A stretch of 64,000 bases of DNA from Acidobacteriaceae bacterium KBS 146 (GCA_000688615.1 JHVA01000001.1:1736001-1800000); one strand, 5' to 3'; shown: positions 33,818 to 43,361, counted from the first letter of the stretch. Numbers and translations: made by a program. The notes: generated from the letters alone by a model not told the origin.

Positions 33818-35716
33818 TCAGGAATGTTTCGCCAGTACCTGCTCCATGAATCGGTTCAGATGGGGCCTGGCCTTTTCGAGCGCGGCTTCGGCGGTGATCC
33901 CGTACTTGATTCGGAGCGCCTCAACCTTTCCATGTTCGATGAAGGTGTCTGGCCAGCCGACACGGATGAGTGGAACCTGGAGATCCAGCTCATTGAGGGT
34001 CTCCATTACAGCCGATCCGAAGCCGCCGGCGAGAACGTGGTCTTCCAGCGTGATCAGAAGGCTGGCCCGCGACCCAAAGTCGGCAAGGCTTTGACGATCG
34101 ATCGGCTTTGCGAAGCGGGGGTTGATGACGGCAGCGGAGAACCCCTCGCGCTCGAGCATCTCTTTCAGGCGGACTGCCTCTGGAAGCATGGCTCCAAGTC
34201 CGTAGATGGCGACATCGACGCGTCCGGGATCCTCGATCACCTCGGCCTTTCCAATCTCCAAAGCAACTGGCTGAGCCTTGACCTTCGCCCCCGGTCCTGT
34301 GCCGCGGGGATAGCGAATCGCAGAGGGACCCTCATGAAGCATGGCGGTGTACATCATGTCCTGCAGCTCGTCCTCATCTTTGGGGACCATGTGGATGAGA
34401 TTAGGGACACTGCGCAGGTAGCTGATATCGAATAACCCGTGATGCGTCGGACCATCATCGCCGCTCAAACCGCCGCGATCCATGCAGAAGACGACCGGCA
34501 GGTTTTGCAGGCAGACATCGTGAACGATTGGATCGAACGCCCGCTGCAGGAAGGTAGAGTAGATGGCACAGAAGGGCTTATAACCTCGGGTTGCCATGCC
34601 TGCGGCAAAGATCACCGCGTGTTCCTCAGCGATTCCCACGTCGAAGTAGCGCGTGGGATGATGCGGGCGGAAGAGATCGAGCGCAGTGCCATTTGGCATG
34701 GCTGCGGTGATGGCCACAACCTTGTCGTTCTGAGTCGCAAGCTTCGTCAGACTTTCCGCAAAGATCTCCGAATAGGTCTTCTGCCCGGCCGACTTGGTCT
34801 CGCCGGACTCTGGATCGTACGGCCCAAGGCCGTGAAACTTCTTCTGCTTCTCCAGCGCAGGCTGGAAGCCTCTGCCTTTTTGGGTGATCGCGTGAAGAAC
34901 GACGGGCTTGTTCTGCTGCTTGAGAAACTTGAAGGTCTCAATCAGAAGCGGAAGGTTATGGCCGTCGATAGGGCCGTAGTAGCTGAGCCCGAACTCTTCG
35001 AAGAGCATGCCCGGACCGATCAGTCCCTTGGCCGCTTCCTCCGCTTTGCGAGCCACATGACGGGCAGCCTTACCGCCAAATCTTTCGATCAGCCCTGCGG
35101 CTTTGTCGTGAAGGTTGCTGAAGGTGGTGTTGGCCGTGATCTTGTGGAAGTACTCCGCAATGGCCCCGACGTTCTTGTCGATAGACCAGTCGTTGTCGTT
35201 GAGCACGATGATCATGCGGCGCGTCTGCGCGGCGATATTGTTGAGCGCTTCAAACGAGATTCCGTTGGTAAACGCAGCATCTCCGGCGAGGGCGACGATA
35301 TGATCGGTGCCGCCCGCCAGATCGCGGGCCACGGCCATGCCGAGAGCAGCCGAAAGCGCGGTGCCTGCGTGGCCAGCGCCATAGCTGTCATGTTCGCTCT
35401 CTGTACGGAGCATGAAGCCGTTAAGGCCGTTGGGCTGGCGAATCGTGTGGAACTTATCTTCACGACCGGTAAGCAGCTTGTGGACGTATGCCTGATGGCT
35501 GACGTCGAAGACGAAGCTGTCACGGGGCGTGTCAAAGACATAGTGAAGGGCGACCGTAAGCTCGACCACCCCCAGATTGGGACCGATGTGGCCCCCAGTC
35601 TTGGCGACCCCGGTAATGAGCCTGTCCCGTATCTCTTGAGCGAGAGATTCCAGCTCTGTGATTGAAAGCTTCTTTACATCCGCCGGCGACTTGATCTTTT
35701 TTAGAATCCCGTCCAT
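33818..35716 (-). CDS. dxs: 1-deoxy-D-xylulose-5-phosphate synthase
   Basis: Thiamine-diphosphate enzyme that opens the MEP isoprenoid pathway from pyruvate and glyceraldehyde 3-phosphate. 632 residues is normal. 'GPNLGVVELTVALHYVFDTP', 'DVSHQAYVHKLLTGR', 'GAGHAGTALSAALGMAVAR', the ThDP site 'LAGDAAFTNGISFEALNN' and 'LNDNDWSIDKNVGAIAEYF' are all present. The ThDP motif reads GDA rather than the common GDG. The C-terminal transketolase parts ('VGIAEEHAVIFAAGMA', 'CMDRGGLSGDDGPTHHGLFD') are intact. dxr lies 17 kb away in the uppS-cdsA group. Confidence 0.95.
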   Translation of the reverse strand: MDGILKKIKSPADVKKLSITELESLAQEIRDRLITGVAKTGGHIGPNLGVVELTVALHYVFDTPRDSFVFDVSHQAYVHKLLTGREDKFHTIRQPNGLNGFMLRTESEHDSYGAGHAGTALSAALGMAVARDLAGGTDHIVALAGDAAFTNGISFEALNNIAAQTRRMIIVLNDNDWSIDKNVGAIAEYFHKITANTTFSNLHDKAAGLIERFGGKAARHVARKAEEAAKGLIGPGMLFEEFGLSYYGPIDGHNLPLLIETFKFLKQQNKPVVLHAITQKGRGFQPALEKQKKFHGLGPYDPESGETKSAGQKTYSEIFAESLTKLATQNDKVVAITAAMPNGTALDLFRPHHPTRYFDVGIAEEHAVIFAAGMATRGYKPFCAIYSTFLQRAFDPIVHDVCLQNLPVVFCMDRGGLSGDDGPTHHGLFDISYLRSVPNLIHMVPKDEDELQDMMYTAMLHEGPSAIRYPRGTGPGAKVKAQPVALEIGKAEVIEDPGRVDVAIYGLGAMLPEAVRLKEMLEREGFSAAVINPRFAKPIDRQSLADFGSRASLLITLEDHVLAGGFGSAVMETLNELDLQVPLIRVGWPDTFIEHGKVEALRIKYGITAEAALEKARPHLNRFMEQVLAKHS

Positions 35717-35898
35717 CTGGTTTGTTTCCTGTAGGGCCTACCTGAAAATTTGACGCGGTTTTCTTCCATGAGACTCTTCGGCCTCTCTTTTGGGCAGCTC
35801 TTAAGTATACGACCGTGGCTTTTTTTGCTTTGCAACCAAACCATCTGAAACAGGGTAGCGCTCACAAACTTCCTCTTATCTGATAGATATCGAAGCAA

Positions 35899-35926
35899 AG
35901 AGACCCCGGATCGCTCTGGGGTCTCT
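35899..35926 (-). terminator. hairpin downstream of the NIPSNAP gene
   Basis: Perfect 9-bp stem AGAGACCCC (35899-35907) / GGGGTCTCT (35918-35926), 23 bases past the minus-strand stop. The following T-run (TTTGCTT) is weak. Confidence 0.6.
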
Positions 35927-35949
35927 GAAAGTCTCCTCGCACCTGAAGC

Positions 35950-36747
35950 TCAAATCTGCGAGTACGGGGCCGGAGTCAGGACGAGGTTGTCGATGTCGCT
36001 GACGATGGCCTCAAAGCTGTATCGCGGATCGGCAGAGAGTTTCTTCCAGTCCGGGTCAGCACGAAACTTCTCCCAGCCTGCATTGAGGGCATCCATATCC
36101 GGGAAGGTAAGCATGTAAGTCAGTTTCGGCAGGTTCGGACCGATCATCGCGTCCGAAAAAAAGACGTTCCCGCAACCGGAACGACGGAAGATCTCAAACT
36201 CCCCGTGATGGAACATCTCCACCTTGCGGATATGGTCGGCTGGAGTCGGACTCTCATAGGTACGAAGCTGAAAGATTCGCTTCGCTTTCTGCGCGGTGGC
36301 GGCAGGCAAGGTCAACTTGGGATAGCCGTCGAACGATTTCAGCAACGTGCTCTCAATCCGCTCGAAGGGCGGCTCCTTTGCAGGAGCGCTCCAGAACGCC
36401 TCCCCGGCCTTAAGAAATGCGGCGTCTTTGGCAAGCAGGAGATCGACGTCTACGAGAGTCTGGAGGTTCGTTCCCGGGATGAGCAGATAAAACGTCGGAG
36501 TATGCGGACCGAACTCGACCCGAAACGCACCGATCGGCGAGAGACCGAGCCGATTGAGCGCCGGAATGAGTGCCTCAGAGAAGAACTGATCGGTGAGCCG
36601 ACCCTGGGGACCGCTGCGCAGCGTGTACTTGCGCAATTGATAGTACTCACGCGAACCACCGGAATCAGAGGTCTGCGCCGATACCGGTGAAGCAAGTGCC
36701 GCCGCCGAGGTCGCAAGCGCAGCCGCGAGGAAGTTCCTTCTTTGCAC
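35950..36747 (-). CDS. exported NIPSNAP-family protein
   Basis: A 265-residue protein starting from a GTG at 36747, with a Tat-like signal (QRRNFLAAALATSAAALASPVSAQ). Two ferredoxin-like NIPSNAP repeats follow: 'YYQLRKYTLRSGPQGRLTDQF' (about 35-55) and 'IFQLRTYESPTPADHIRKVEMF' (about 155-176), the latter with 'LTYMLTFPDMDALNAGWEKFRADPDWK' near the end. NIPSNAP proteins are small-molecule or dimer-forming scaffolds of unclear role. It is flanked by its own terminator hairpin. Confidence 0.85.
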   Translation of the reverse strand: MQRRNFLAAALATSAAALASPVSAQTSDSGGSREYYQLRKYTLRSGPQGRLTDQFFSEALIPALNRLGLSPIGAFRVEFGPHTPTFYLLIPGTNLQTLVDVDLLLAKDAAFLKAGEAFWSAPAKEPPFERIESTLLKSFDGYPKLTLPAATAQKAKRIFQLRTYESPTPADHIRKVEMFHHGEFEIFRRSGCGNVFFSDAMIGPNLPKLTYMLTFPDMDALNAGWEKFRADPDWKKLSADPRYSFEAIVSDIDNLVLTPAPYSQI

Positions 36748-36875
36748 GGATGGTTCTCCTGAATGATGATTTGCGATGTAATTCTTTCAGGACTCAAAGT
36801 TTATCGCAAAGCAGGTCGGACCTACAGACCAAAACCTGCGGCCCACCATCGGTTCCTCGCCCAAAATAAATAAAA

Positions 36876-36900
36876 CGCCCGGAGATTTATCTTCCGGGCG
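36876..36900 (-). terminator. terminator after the outer-membrane beta-barrel gene
   Basis: Stem CGCCCGGA (36876-36883) / TCCGGGCG (36893-36900), followed on the minus strand by TTTTATTTATTTT. It lies about 40 bases past the stop at 36938. Confidence 0.85.
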
Positions 36901-36937
36901 CGTATGTGGCGATCCAGCAAGCGGACCTGATTCGGAT

Positions 36938-37777
36938 TCAGAACACAAACCGGACCGTCGTCGAGAACGCATGATTGTAGGTGTGGAAGCTTGTAACGGC
37001 GGTCTGGAATCCAGCGCCAACCGTAATTCCCAGGCGGCTGCCTTCGACATGCCGTATCGGTAGCCTTCCAACGATAATTCCGGGGGAAAGAAAGGTCTGG
37101 GTCTTGCCGTCGCGCGCTCCCCCGAGATAGCTGGTCGTGTTCACTTCCAACTCCGGGAAGAAGTACTTTCCGACGCGATACTGTGCGACCGAATTCCAGT
37201 GAAGGATACGGCCGCTGGTAGAGACCTTTGAAGTAGGCAGACCTCCCCCGAGCGAGCTGAACAGGGCCAGTTTGCCGAATCCTTTGCCGCCCAGCAGTGT
37301 CGGGGTGAGCACTGAGCTGGGGGCGCCGTTCTTATAGCTTCCCGTAGGGATCGTCCATGCCAACGCACCGCTGACGATATAGTTCCCCTTGTTTTCCGGA
37401 CGAGCTGTAAAGCGGTACTTGCCCAGCAGCGTCATGTCCCCAAACCCATCCTGCTGGCCGTTGCCGTGCATGATGTAGCCGGGCATAAGGATGTCGATCT
37501 GGGTGTTGGCAAACGGAATGAGATTGAAACCTTTGCCGCTTCCAAAGTGCCAGTCGGTCTCACCGGCTGAAGTACGCTGACGCGTGAAGTCGGAGCGGTA
37601 GACCTGGGCAAGCGTTGGGAAGGGCGAAAACATCGGCACACTCCACTTGGGCTGAGCGGCCTGTGTCTTTGTGGCGCGGGCCTCCCATTTGGAGGCGAAA
37701 TCGTGAATAAAGTCGTCCTGCCCTCTGGCTGCGGAGGATGCAACCAGCAGGATCAACGGTAATAGAATTCTGCGCAA
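36938..37777 (-). CDS. putative outer-membrane beta-barrel transporter (phenol MetA-degradation-like)
   Basis: A 279-residue secreted protein from a TTG start with AGGAG seven bases upstream. A signal peptide (about 1-20, ending ARGQ) is followed by alternating amphipathic strands and a terminal aromatic residue (FSTTVRFVF), the signature of outer-membrane barrels. 'GFGDMTLLGKYRF', 'GALAWTIPTGSYKNG' and 'LTPTLLGGKGFGKLALFSSLGGGLP' resemble the MetA-pathway phenol-degradation / transporter barrel family. Substrate unknown. It appears monocistronic with its own terminator. Confidence 0.7.
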   Translation of the reverse strand: MRRILLPLILLVASSAARGQDDFIHDFASKWEARATKTQAAQPKWSVPMFSPFPTLAQVYRSDFTRQRTSAGETDWHFGSGKGFNLIPFANTQIDILMPGYIMHGNGQQDGFGDMTLLGKYRFTARPENKGNYIVSGALAWTIPTGSYKNGAPSSVLTPTLLGGKGFGKLALFSSLGGGLPTSKVSTSGRILHWNSVAQYRVGKYFFPELEVNTTSYLGGARDGKTQTFLSPGIIVGRLPIRHVEGSRLGITVGAGFQTAVTSFHTYNHAFSTTVRFVF

Positions 37778-37912
37778 AAACAGCTCCTTCTATCCCGTTT
37801 TTCAATTGGTAGGCAGCCCCGCCGAAATCTTTGTCTTCCGGCTTATGATGATTCCATTCTAGCGCACCACCCGTATGCCTCGATGGAGGGAGCAACCGGC
37901 TACACTATCTCC

Positions 37913-38263
37913 ATGCTCGACGAAGCAACCTTCCGCCATGAATCGGACCATGCCCTCGAATCTCTCAAGCAGTCTCTTATCCTCGCGGAGGAACAGAGCG
38001 AAGCCGAAGAGATTCCCTTTGAAACCGAAGAGAAGAATGGCGTTCTGAACGTCGTCTTTGAGCATGACGGCAGCAAGTTTGTCTTTACGCCAAACACACC
38101 AGTCCGTCAGATATGGATCTCTGCCCTTACCACCAGCTTCAAGCTCAACTGGTCGGAAGAGAAACATGCCTTCATCTTGCCGAAGACCGGCGAAGAGCTG
38201 AAGCCCCTTACGCAACGGCTGCTGCGTGAGCACCTGGGAGACGACTCCATCACGCTTCCCTGA
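37913..38263 (+). CDS. cyaY: frataxin-like iron donor protein CyaY
   Basis: A 116-residue acidic protein from the ATG at 37913. The frataxin fold is indicated by an acidic first helix ('DEATFRHESDHALESLKQSLILAEEQSEAEEIPFE'), the strand 'GVLNVVFEHDGSKFVFTPNTP', the near-invariant 'VRQIWISA' and 'FKLNWSEEKHAFILPKTGEEL'. Frataxins bind iron on the acidic ridge and modulate Fe-S cluster assembly at IscS/IscU. No isc or suf genes are in the window. It is read divergently from the beta-barrel gene. Confidence 0.85.
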   Translation: MLDEATFRHESDHALESLKQSLILAEEQSEAEEIPFETEEKNGVLNVVFEHDGSKFVFTPNTPVRQIWISALTTSFKLNWSEEKHAFILPKTGEELKPLTQRLLREHLGDDSITLP

Positions 38264-38323
38264 CCTCGCGCTCTTCTCAAAACATTGTGAAAAGAGAGTC
38301 GGGGGGCTGGACAAGCCAGCAGA

Positions 38324-39220
38324 ATGTGGCACAATCCCTCTATATTGCCTCTCAACCATGAAATTCCGCTGAGCGATTCGGCTGCCAATCATACGCATCA
38401 GGCTGACGACGCGGCATCGCGCGTGGATGCTTCCACACGACAGACGTTGTCTGTCGCAATCATCACGCTCAATGAAGAGAAAAACCTGGCGCGAACCCTG
38501 GCCAGCGTGCAATTCGCAGATGAAATTATCGTCGTCGACTCTGGCTCGATCGACCGCACCGTGGAGATCGCTCGAGAATTCGATGCCAAGGTCTTCCTCG
38601 AACCATGGAAGGGATTCGCAAGCCAGAAAAACTCCGCGATTGAAAAGTGCAGCGGCACGTGGGTTCTTTCGCTCGATGCAGACGAAGAGCTGACGCTCGA
38701 ACTACAGCAGGAGATTCGCATCCTGCTGAGAAAAAAGCCGCCTGCCGACGCTTACATGATCCGTCGCCGGAATTTATTTCTGAACTCCTGGATGCGTCAT
38801 GGCGGTTACTATCCCGATCCCAAGCTTCGGCTGTTTCGGCGTCACTCCGCCAACTTCGCGCCTCCTGCACGCTTCACAGAGCGCCCTGTCCACGAAACAA
38901 TGGCCTTCGACGGTGTTCTCGCTGCACTGAAGCATGACCTGATTCATCATGCCTACCCCACCATCGAGAGCTACATCGATCACATGGACCGCTACAGCAC
39001 GTTGGGCGCTGAGATCATCGTGGCCAAAGGCATGACCAGCCGCTCGTGGTGGAGCTTCTACTACAACATCTTCGTTATCCCCACCTGCACCTTCCTGTGG
39101 AACTTCGTCTTTCGCCTCGGATTCCTCGATGGACGCGAGGGCTTCCTGCTGCATCTGTATCACTCCACCTACACCAGCTGGAAATACGCGAAGGCCTGGC
39201 AGACGACGCGTCACTCATAG
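38324..39220 (+). CDS. family 2 glycosyltransferase, WaaE/KdtX-like
   Basis: A 298-residue GT-A glycosyltransferase. 'LSVAIITLNEEKNLARTLASVQFADEIIVVDSGSIDRT' (about 43-80) is the nucleotide-sugar fold, 'WVLSLDADEELT' (about 110) supplies the DxD motif, and 'NSWMRHGGYYPDPKLRLFRR' is typical of the LPS core WaaE/KdtX subgroup. The C-terminal third carries two or three hydrophobic segments (WWSFYYNIFVIPTCTFLWNF), suggesting membrane attachment. A role in lipopolysaccharide or glycolipid assembly is likely. The first 40 residues have no homology and the start could lie further in. Confidence 0.87.
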   Translation: MWHNPSILPLNHEIPLSDSAANHTHQADDAASRVDASTRQTLSVAIITLNEEKNLARTLASVQFADEIIVVDSGSIDRTVEIAREFDAKVFLEPWKGFASQKNSAIEKCSGTWVLSLDADEELTLELQQEIRILLRKKPPADAYMIRRRNLFLNSWMRHGGYYPDPKLRLFRRHSANFAPPARFTERPVHETMAFDGVLAALKHDLIHHAYPTIESYIDHMDRYSTLGAEIIVAKGMTSRSWWSFYYNIFVIPTCTFLWNFVFRLGFLDGREGFLLHLYHSTYTSWKYAKAWQTTRHS

Positions 39221-39244
39221 TCCCCTACGTGCTACAAAGGACGC

Positions 39245-40855
39245 ATGCTCCTGCGCCAGATTCTTTGTACGCTCTTGCTGACAGCTCCTCTCCTCGCCCA
39301 GACCTCCAGCCAGAAAATTGAAAGAGGGGCCGACCTCATCAGGACGGACGACCTGAAAGCCGACATCTTCTTTCTCGCTTCAGAAGACATGTCCGGACGC
39401 AATGCGGGTACTCTTGAAGACCACATCGCCACCGACTACATCGCCTCGCAGTTCCTGGGTCTTGGATTGAAACCCATGGGCGACCATGGAACTTACTTCC
39501 AGGGGATGGAAATCCTGACCGGAAAACTGGACCAGAAGCACACCACACTGAACGCGACCATCAACGGAAGCAAACACAGCTATACCTTTGGTAAGGATTT
39601 CATGCTCGCGCGACAGAGCATCCGCAACACCTCTGCCTGTGGCGACCTTGTCTTCGCAGGTTATGGGATCAGTGCTCCTGAATTTGGTTATGACGATTTG
39701 GCTGGAATCGATCTGAAGGGAAAGGCAGTCCTCGCCTTTACTCGGGAGCCGCAGGCCAACGATGCGAACTCGAGGTTCATGGGGACATGGGATAGCTATC
39801 ACGCCTTCAACTGGCACAAGATCGAAGAGCTGCGAAAGCGTGGGGCTGCCGCCGTTCTTATCATCCAGGATCGCGTTCCACGTGATGTGAAGCCGATTCC
39901 GCCAACGGCCCCTCGTCCTTCCGGCGAACCCTCCTATGCGTTGGCCGGTGAGATGTGGGACATTCCCGTATTTCTGGTGAAGCGCGAGGTAGCCGACCAG
40001 CTTCTGGCACCCAGCGGAAAGAACGCGGATCAGCTGCAGGCAGACATCGATCGCTCGATGCATGGAGATTCTTTCCCGATTCGTCAAAGTTCCGCTTGTC
40101 TCGCAAAGGCCTACAACGACATCACATCTCACAAGGGACGCAATGTTGTTGCGTTGCTGGAAGGATCAGATCCCAAGCTCAAAGCGGAGACAGTGATCGT
40201 AACGGCGCACCACGACCACATGGGAACCTCCAACGGACACATCTATTACGGCGCGGACGATAACGCATCCGGTGTCAGCGGGCTTCTTTCCGTAGCAAGG
40301 GCGATGACCGGCGCGAAAGTTCCTCCGAAGCGCAGCGTGCTTTTTCTTGCCTACGATGGCGAGGAGCGAATCTTTCTCGGCTCGTACTTCTACGTTACCC
40401 ATCCAGTGATTCCTCTCACCCAGACCATCGCCACGCTGAACCTGGACATGATTGGACGGAACGAAGACGATGCGAACTGGCCTACACCGCCGGATCATAA
40501 CGTCAACATGGTCAACGTACTTGGAACACGCTACAACCCCGCCCTGCGTCAGATCATCGATCGACAGAATCGGCACGAAGATCTGAAGCTGGACTACAAG
40601 ATGGATGCGGTCGACCCGGACTCACTCTGGTCGCGCAGCGATCACTTCTGGTTCGCCACCCTGCATATCCCACAGGTCGAGTTTCAGACGGGGTTGCATC
40701 CGGACTATCACACGCAGAACGATACCTGGGATCGGATCAACTATCCCAAGCTGACGAAGATTGCGCGGCTGGTCTACCTTTCCGTGGCCGAGCTTGCTGA
40801 CTCGGACAAGCCAATTCCGTTTCTTCCTGCCGGCAAGCCGGTCGAGCCGAAGTAA
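39245..40855 (+). CDS. secreted M28-family zinc aminopeptidase with PA domain
   Basis: A 536-residue exported peptidase (signal peptide about 1-19, ending LLAQ). A protease-associated domain occupies roughly 125-265 ('FAGYGISAPEFGYDDLAGIDLKGKAVLAF'). The catalytic M28 domain has its zinc ligands in 'VTAHHDHMG' (His322-His325 region), 'YYGADDNASGVSGLLSVARAM', 'AYDGEERIFLGS' (Glu-Glu), 'LNLDMIGRNEDD' and a terminal 'GLHPDYHTQNDTWDRI'. It follows the glycosyltransferase by 24 bases and precedes the B12-binding domain gene by 45, so a loose operon is possible. Confidence 0.93.
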   Translation: MLLRQILCTLLLTAPLLAQTSSQKIERGADLIRTDDLKADIFFLASEDMSGRNAGTLEDHIATDYIASQFLGLGLKPMGDHGTYFQGMEILTGKLDQKHTTLNATINGSKHSYTFGKDFMLARQSIRNTSACGDLVFAGYGISAPEFGYDDLAGIDLKGKAVLAFTREPQANDANSRFMGTWDSYHAFNWHKIEELRKRGAAAVLIIQDRVPRDVKPIPPTAPRPSGEPSYALAGEMWDIPVFLVKREVADQLLAPSGKNADQLQADIDRSMHGDSFPIRQSSACLAKAYNDITSHKGRNVVALLEGSDPKLKAETVIVTAHHDHMGTSNGHIYYGADDNASGVSGLLSVARAMTGAKVPPKRSVLFLAYDGEERIFLGSYFYVTHPVIPLTQTIATLNLDMIGRNEDDANWPTPPDHNVNMVNVLGTRYNPALRQIIDRQNRHEDLKLDYKMDAVDPDSLWSRSDHFWFATLHIPQVEFQTGLHPDYHTQNDTWDRINYPKLTKIARLVYLSVAELADSDKPIPFLPAGKPVEPK

Positions 40856-40900
40856 AGAGGAACTCGCATCCCCCGCTTGCCGAACGTATACTCAGCTCGG

Positions 40901-41317
40901 ATGAGCAGACCTCCGATACGCGTTCTTGTAGCGAAGCCGGGCCTCGATGGCCATGACCGAGGAGCCAAGGTCATCGCCCGTGCCCTGCGCGATGCCGGGA
41001 TGGAGGTGATCTATACCGGATTGCGCCAGACCCCGGAGAAGATCGTCTCTGCCGCTATCCAGGAGGATGTGGACTGCATCGGTCTGTCCATTCTCTCGGG
41101 CGCGCATAACGCCATCGTTCCCCGGATCGCGAAGTTGCTTCGCACGCAGCATGCTGAAGATATTCTGGTGGTCCTCGGTGGAACGATCCCGGAAGAAGAC
41201 TTCCTGAAGATGAAGGAAAGCGGCGTCGCGGCCATCTTTGGCCCCGGTACGCCGCTTGAAACAACCGTTCAATTTATCCGCGACAACGTGAAGCCCCGCG
41301 GCCTGTTTACCAGCTGA
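40901..41317 (+). CDS. cobalamin-binding small subunit of a methylmalonyl-CoA mutase-type enzyme
   Basis: A 138-residue stand-alone B12-binding domain. The ATG at 40901 gives '[29 protein letters not shown]', with the DxHxxG cobalt-ligand motif (His in DGHDRG). '[19 protein letters not shown]' and '[30 protein letters not shown]' complete the Rossmann-like fold. In split mutases this subunit works with a separate catalytic barrel, which is not in the window. It lies next to leucine/acyl-CoA catabolism genes and overlaps the convergent SDR gene by 11 bases. Confidence 0.92.
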   Translation: MSRPPIRVLVAKPGLDGHDRGAKVIARALRDAGMEVIYTGLRQTPEKIVSAAIQEDVDCIGLSILSGAHNAIVPRIAKLLRTQHAEDILVVLGGTIPEEDFLKMKESGVAAIFGPGTPLETTVQFIRDNVKPRGLFTS

Positions 41318-42044
41318 TCGTTTCGCCCAGGTGGAAGTAGCCGCCAGTGGGACCATCCGGTCCGAGCGTCGCCAGCTGTACCTCCGTCTTCGCTCCGTCG
41401 ACGATCTCCATCGGAGCCGCGTCGGTTCCCATATCGGTCTTGACCCATCCGGGATGCGCGGAGTTGACCTTGATCTTTGTGTCCTTCAGCGCGTGCGCGA
41501 GGTGAATCGTGTAAGAGTTCAACGCCGCCTTGGAAGCATCATAGGCAAATGCCTTTGCCTCGTAGATCGGTGAGCCTTCCTGTGCATGCAGTCCCAGCGA
41601 TCCAAGGATGCTCGAGACGTTCACGATGCGAGCGGCATCGCTCTTTTTCAGCAGAGGCAGAAGCGCATTCGTCACGGAGACGGAAGCAAAGAAGTTTGTC
41701 TCAAACGTCTGGCGCAGCTGCTCTTCCGAGACCGTCGTGGTGGTGTTTCCGCCAATTGGCTCGAACATGACACCCGCATTGTTCACCAGAATGTCCAGTT
41801 TGCCGAACTCTTTTTCAACCAGCTGTGCTGCGGCTTTAATATCGGCTGGATTCACTACGTCGAGCTTCACCGCGCGAGCATCCACGCCGTCTTTCTTCAA
41901 CTCCTCGACAGCTGCCTGCCCCTTGGCCAGGTCACGCGCTCCCAACAGGATCGTAATTCCCTGCTTGCCAAGCTGCCGTGCCGTTTCCAAACCAATTCCC
42001 TTGTTCGCGCCCGAGATCAGCGCAACCTTCTTGCCTGCACTCAT
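41307..42044 (-). CDS. SDR-family NAD(P)-dependent oxidoreductase
   Basis: A 245-residue classical SDR from the ATG at 42044. The cofactor loop is '[17 protein letters not shown]' (8-24), the structural motif is '[10 protein letters not shown]' (about 82-91), the catalytic Ser is in '[13 protein letters not shown]', and the YxxxK pair is 'YDASKAALN'. '[10 protein letters not shown]' closes the nicotinamide site, and resembles carbonyl reductase-like members. It is the last gene of the minus-strand acyl-CoA group, 56 bases after the thioesterase. Confidence 0.92.
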   Translation of the reverse strand: MSAGKKVALISGANKGIGLETARQLGKQGITILLGARDLAKGQAAVEELKKDGVDARAVKLDVVNPADIKAAAQLVEKEFGKLDILVNNAGVMFEPIGGNTTTTVSEEQLRQTFETNFFASVSVTNALLPLLKKSDAARIVNVSSILGSLGLHAQEGSPIYEAKAFAYDASKAALNSYTIHLAHALKDTKIKVNSAHPGWVKTDMGTDAAPMEIVDGAKTEVQLATLGPDGPTGGYFHLGETISW

Positions 42045-42100
42045 TCCTCTTATCCTCACCGCCGTTGCATCCGGGCAACAGCCTTTCCCTGATTTGATGG

Positions 42101-42532
42101 TTAGATGAGTACCGAATTAAAACGGCTTGCATATTTTTCGGGCAGCGAGTGCTTTTTCATCTCCCTGTCAACAACCACGTGGATGGTCTCCCCTTCACAC
42201 AGCACCGTCTCGTCGGCTTCGCGCTTGACCTTGTAGCCGAATTTAATGACAGCGCCGCGGGCGGCAATCAGCCTTGTCTCAATCTTGAGTTCGTCATCAT
42301 AGCGGGCCGGAAGCTTATAGCGGGCCGAGACATCCACAACCGCGATCCCCAGCCCATCCTCGCGCTCCATCGACCGATAGTCCATGCCGAGGGTCCGGAT
42401 GAAATCCACGCGTCCAATCTCAAACCAGACAAGATAGTTGGCGTGATAAACCACCCCCATCTGATCGGTCTCTGCATACCGTACCCTAACCCGGGAAACG
42501 CTGATGACTGGCTTCTTTTCCGTTTCACTCAT
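42101..42532 (-). CDS. YbgC-type acyl-CoA thioesterase (hotdog fold)
   Basis: A 143-residue single hotdog domain. 'VRVRYAETDQMGVVYHANYLVWFEIGRVDFIRTLG' (about 13-47) holds the catalytic Asp-Gln-Met-Gly / His-Ala-Asn motif of 4-hydroxybenzoyl-CoA thioesterase-like enzymes. The family hydrolyses short or medium acyl-CoAs, and some members associate with Tol-Pal genes. Its place between enoyl-CoA hydratase and an SDR points here to a role in acyl-CoA turnover. Confidence 0.9.
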   Translation of the reverse strand: MSETEKKPVISVSRVRVRYAETDQMGVVYHANYLVWFEIGRVDFIRTLGMDYRSMEREDGLGIAVVDVSARYKLPARYDDELKIETRLIAARGAVIKFGYKVKREADETVLCEGETIHVVVDREMKKHSLPEKYASRFNSVLI

Positions 42533-42581
42533 CTCTTCAGTCTATAGAAAAGCAGCAGTCCGCTATAGAAGTGTGCTGAAT

Positions 42582-43361
42582 CTACTTGCCCCACACCGGT
42601 TTGCGCTTTTCAAGAAACGCAGCCACCCCTTCATGGAAGTCCTGCATCGCTCGCGCCTCGGCATTCGCCGTCATGGCATGCTCCATGGCAGAATCCAGCC
42701 ACGCACGATTCTGTGCCGCCATCAACCGCTTGGTGGCAGCCATCGACTGAGGGCTGTTGGCCTTGAGCTTCTCTGCGAGGGCAACAGCCCGATCAGACAG
42801 CTCTTCCCAAGCCACCACCTCATTCACAAGACCCATGCGCTCGGCCTCCGCGGCGGAGAAGAGCCTTCCGCTCAACAACAGATCCCTTGCATGTTTCTCA
42901 CCCACCTGCAGCGAAAGAAATGCAGAGACCAGCGCCGGGACAAATCCAATCTTCACCTCGGTGAAGCCGAACTTCACCCCCGGCGCAGCCAGTGTGAAGT
43001 CGCAGATGGTGGCCAGTCCCGTACCACCGGCAATCGCAGGTCCGTGCACCACGGCAATGGTCGGCTTGGGCAGCTCGTATAGGATTCGAAACAGCCGAGC
43101 CACCCGCTCTGCATCGGCGACATGCTCGGCCTGCGATTTACCCGCGATGGCCTGAAGGTGAGTGAGGTCCAAGCCGGCGCAAAAGGCATCTCCCGCACCC
43201 GTCAGCATCACCACGCGGCAACGGCCGGCTGCAGCCTTCTCGAGCGCCACAATCAGCTCCTCCTGCATCTCGGGAGTCATCGCGTTGCGACGCTCCGGAC
43301 GATTCAGCATGATCGTCTTGATGCCATCTTCTTCCGTCACCAGAATCGTCTTGTAACTCAT
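42582..43361 (-). CDS. enoyl-CoA hydratase/isomerase, probably methylglutaconyl-CoA hydratase
   Basis: A 259-residue crotonase-fold enzyme. 'IMLNRPERRNAMTPEMQEELIVAL' (about 16-39), the CoA oxyanion region 'AFCAGLDLTHLQAIA' (about 60-74) and 'PAIAGGTGLATICDFTLAAPGVKFGFTEVKIGFVPALV' (about 108-145, with the catalytic Glu in FTEV) are intact. The position 46 bases after HMG-CoA lyase and in a row with the carboxyltransferase subunit suggests 3-methylglutaconyl-CoA hydration in leucine breakdown (LiuC-like). General crotonase activity cannot be excluded. Confidence 0.88.
   Translation of the reverse strand: MSYKTILVTEEDGIKTIMLNRPERRNAMTPEMQEELIVALEKAAAGRCRVVMLTGAGDAFCAGLDLTHLQAIAGKSQAEHVADAERVARLFRILYELPKPTIAVVHGPAIAGGTGLATICDFTLAAPGVKFGFTEVKIGFVPALVSAFLSLQVGEKHARDLLLSGRLFSAAEAERMGLVNEVVAWEELSDRAVALAEKLKANSPQSMAATKRLMAAQNRAWLDSAMEHAMTANAEARAMQDFHEGVAAFLEKRKPVWGK

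Noticed and set aside
34439-35665. 408-codon plus-strand frame over dxs
   Set aside because: Antisense to dxs, no domain, no ribosome binding site.
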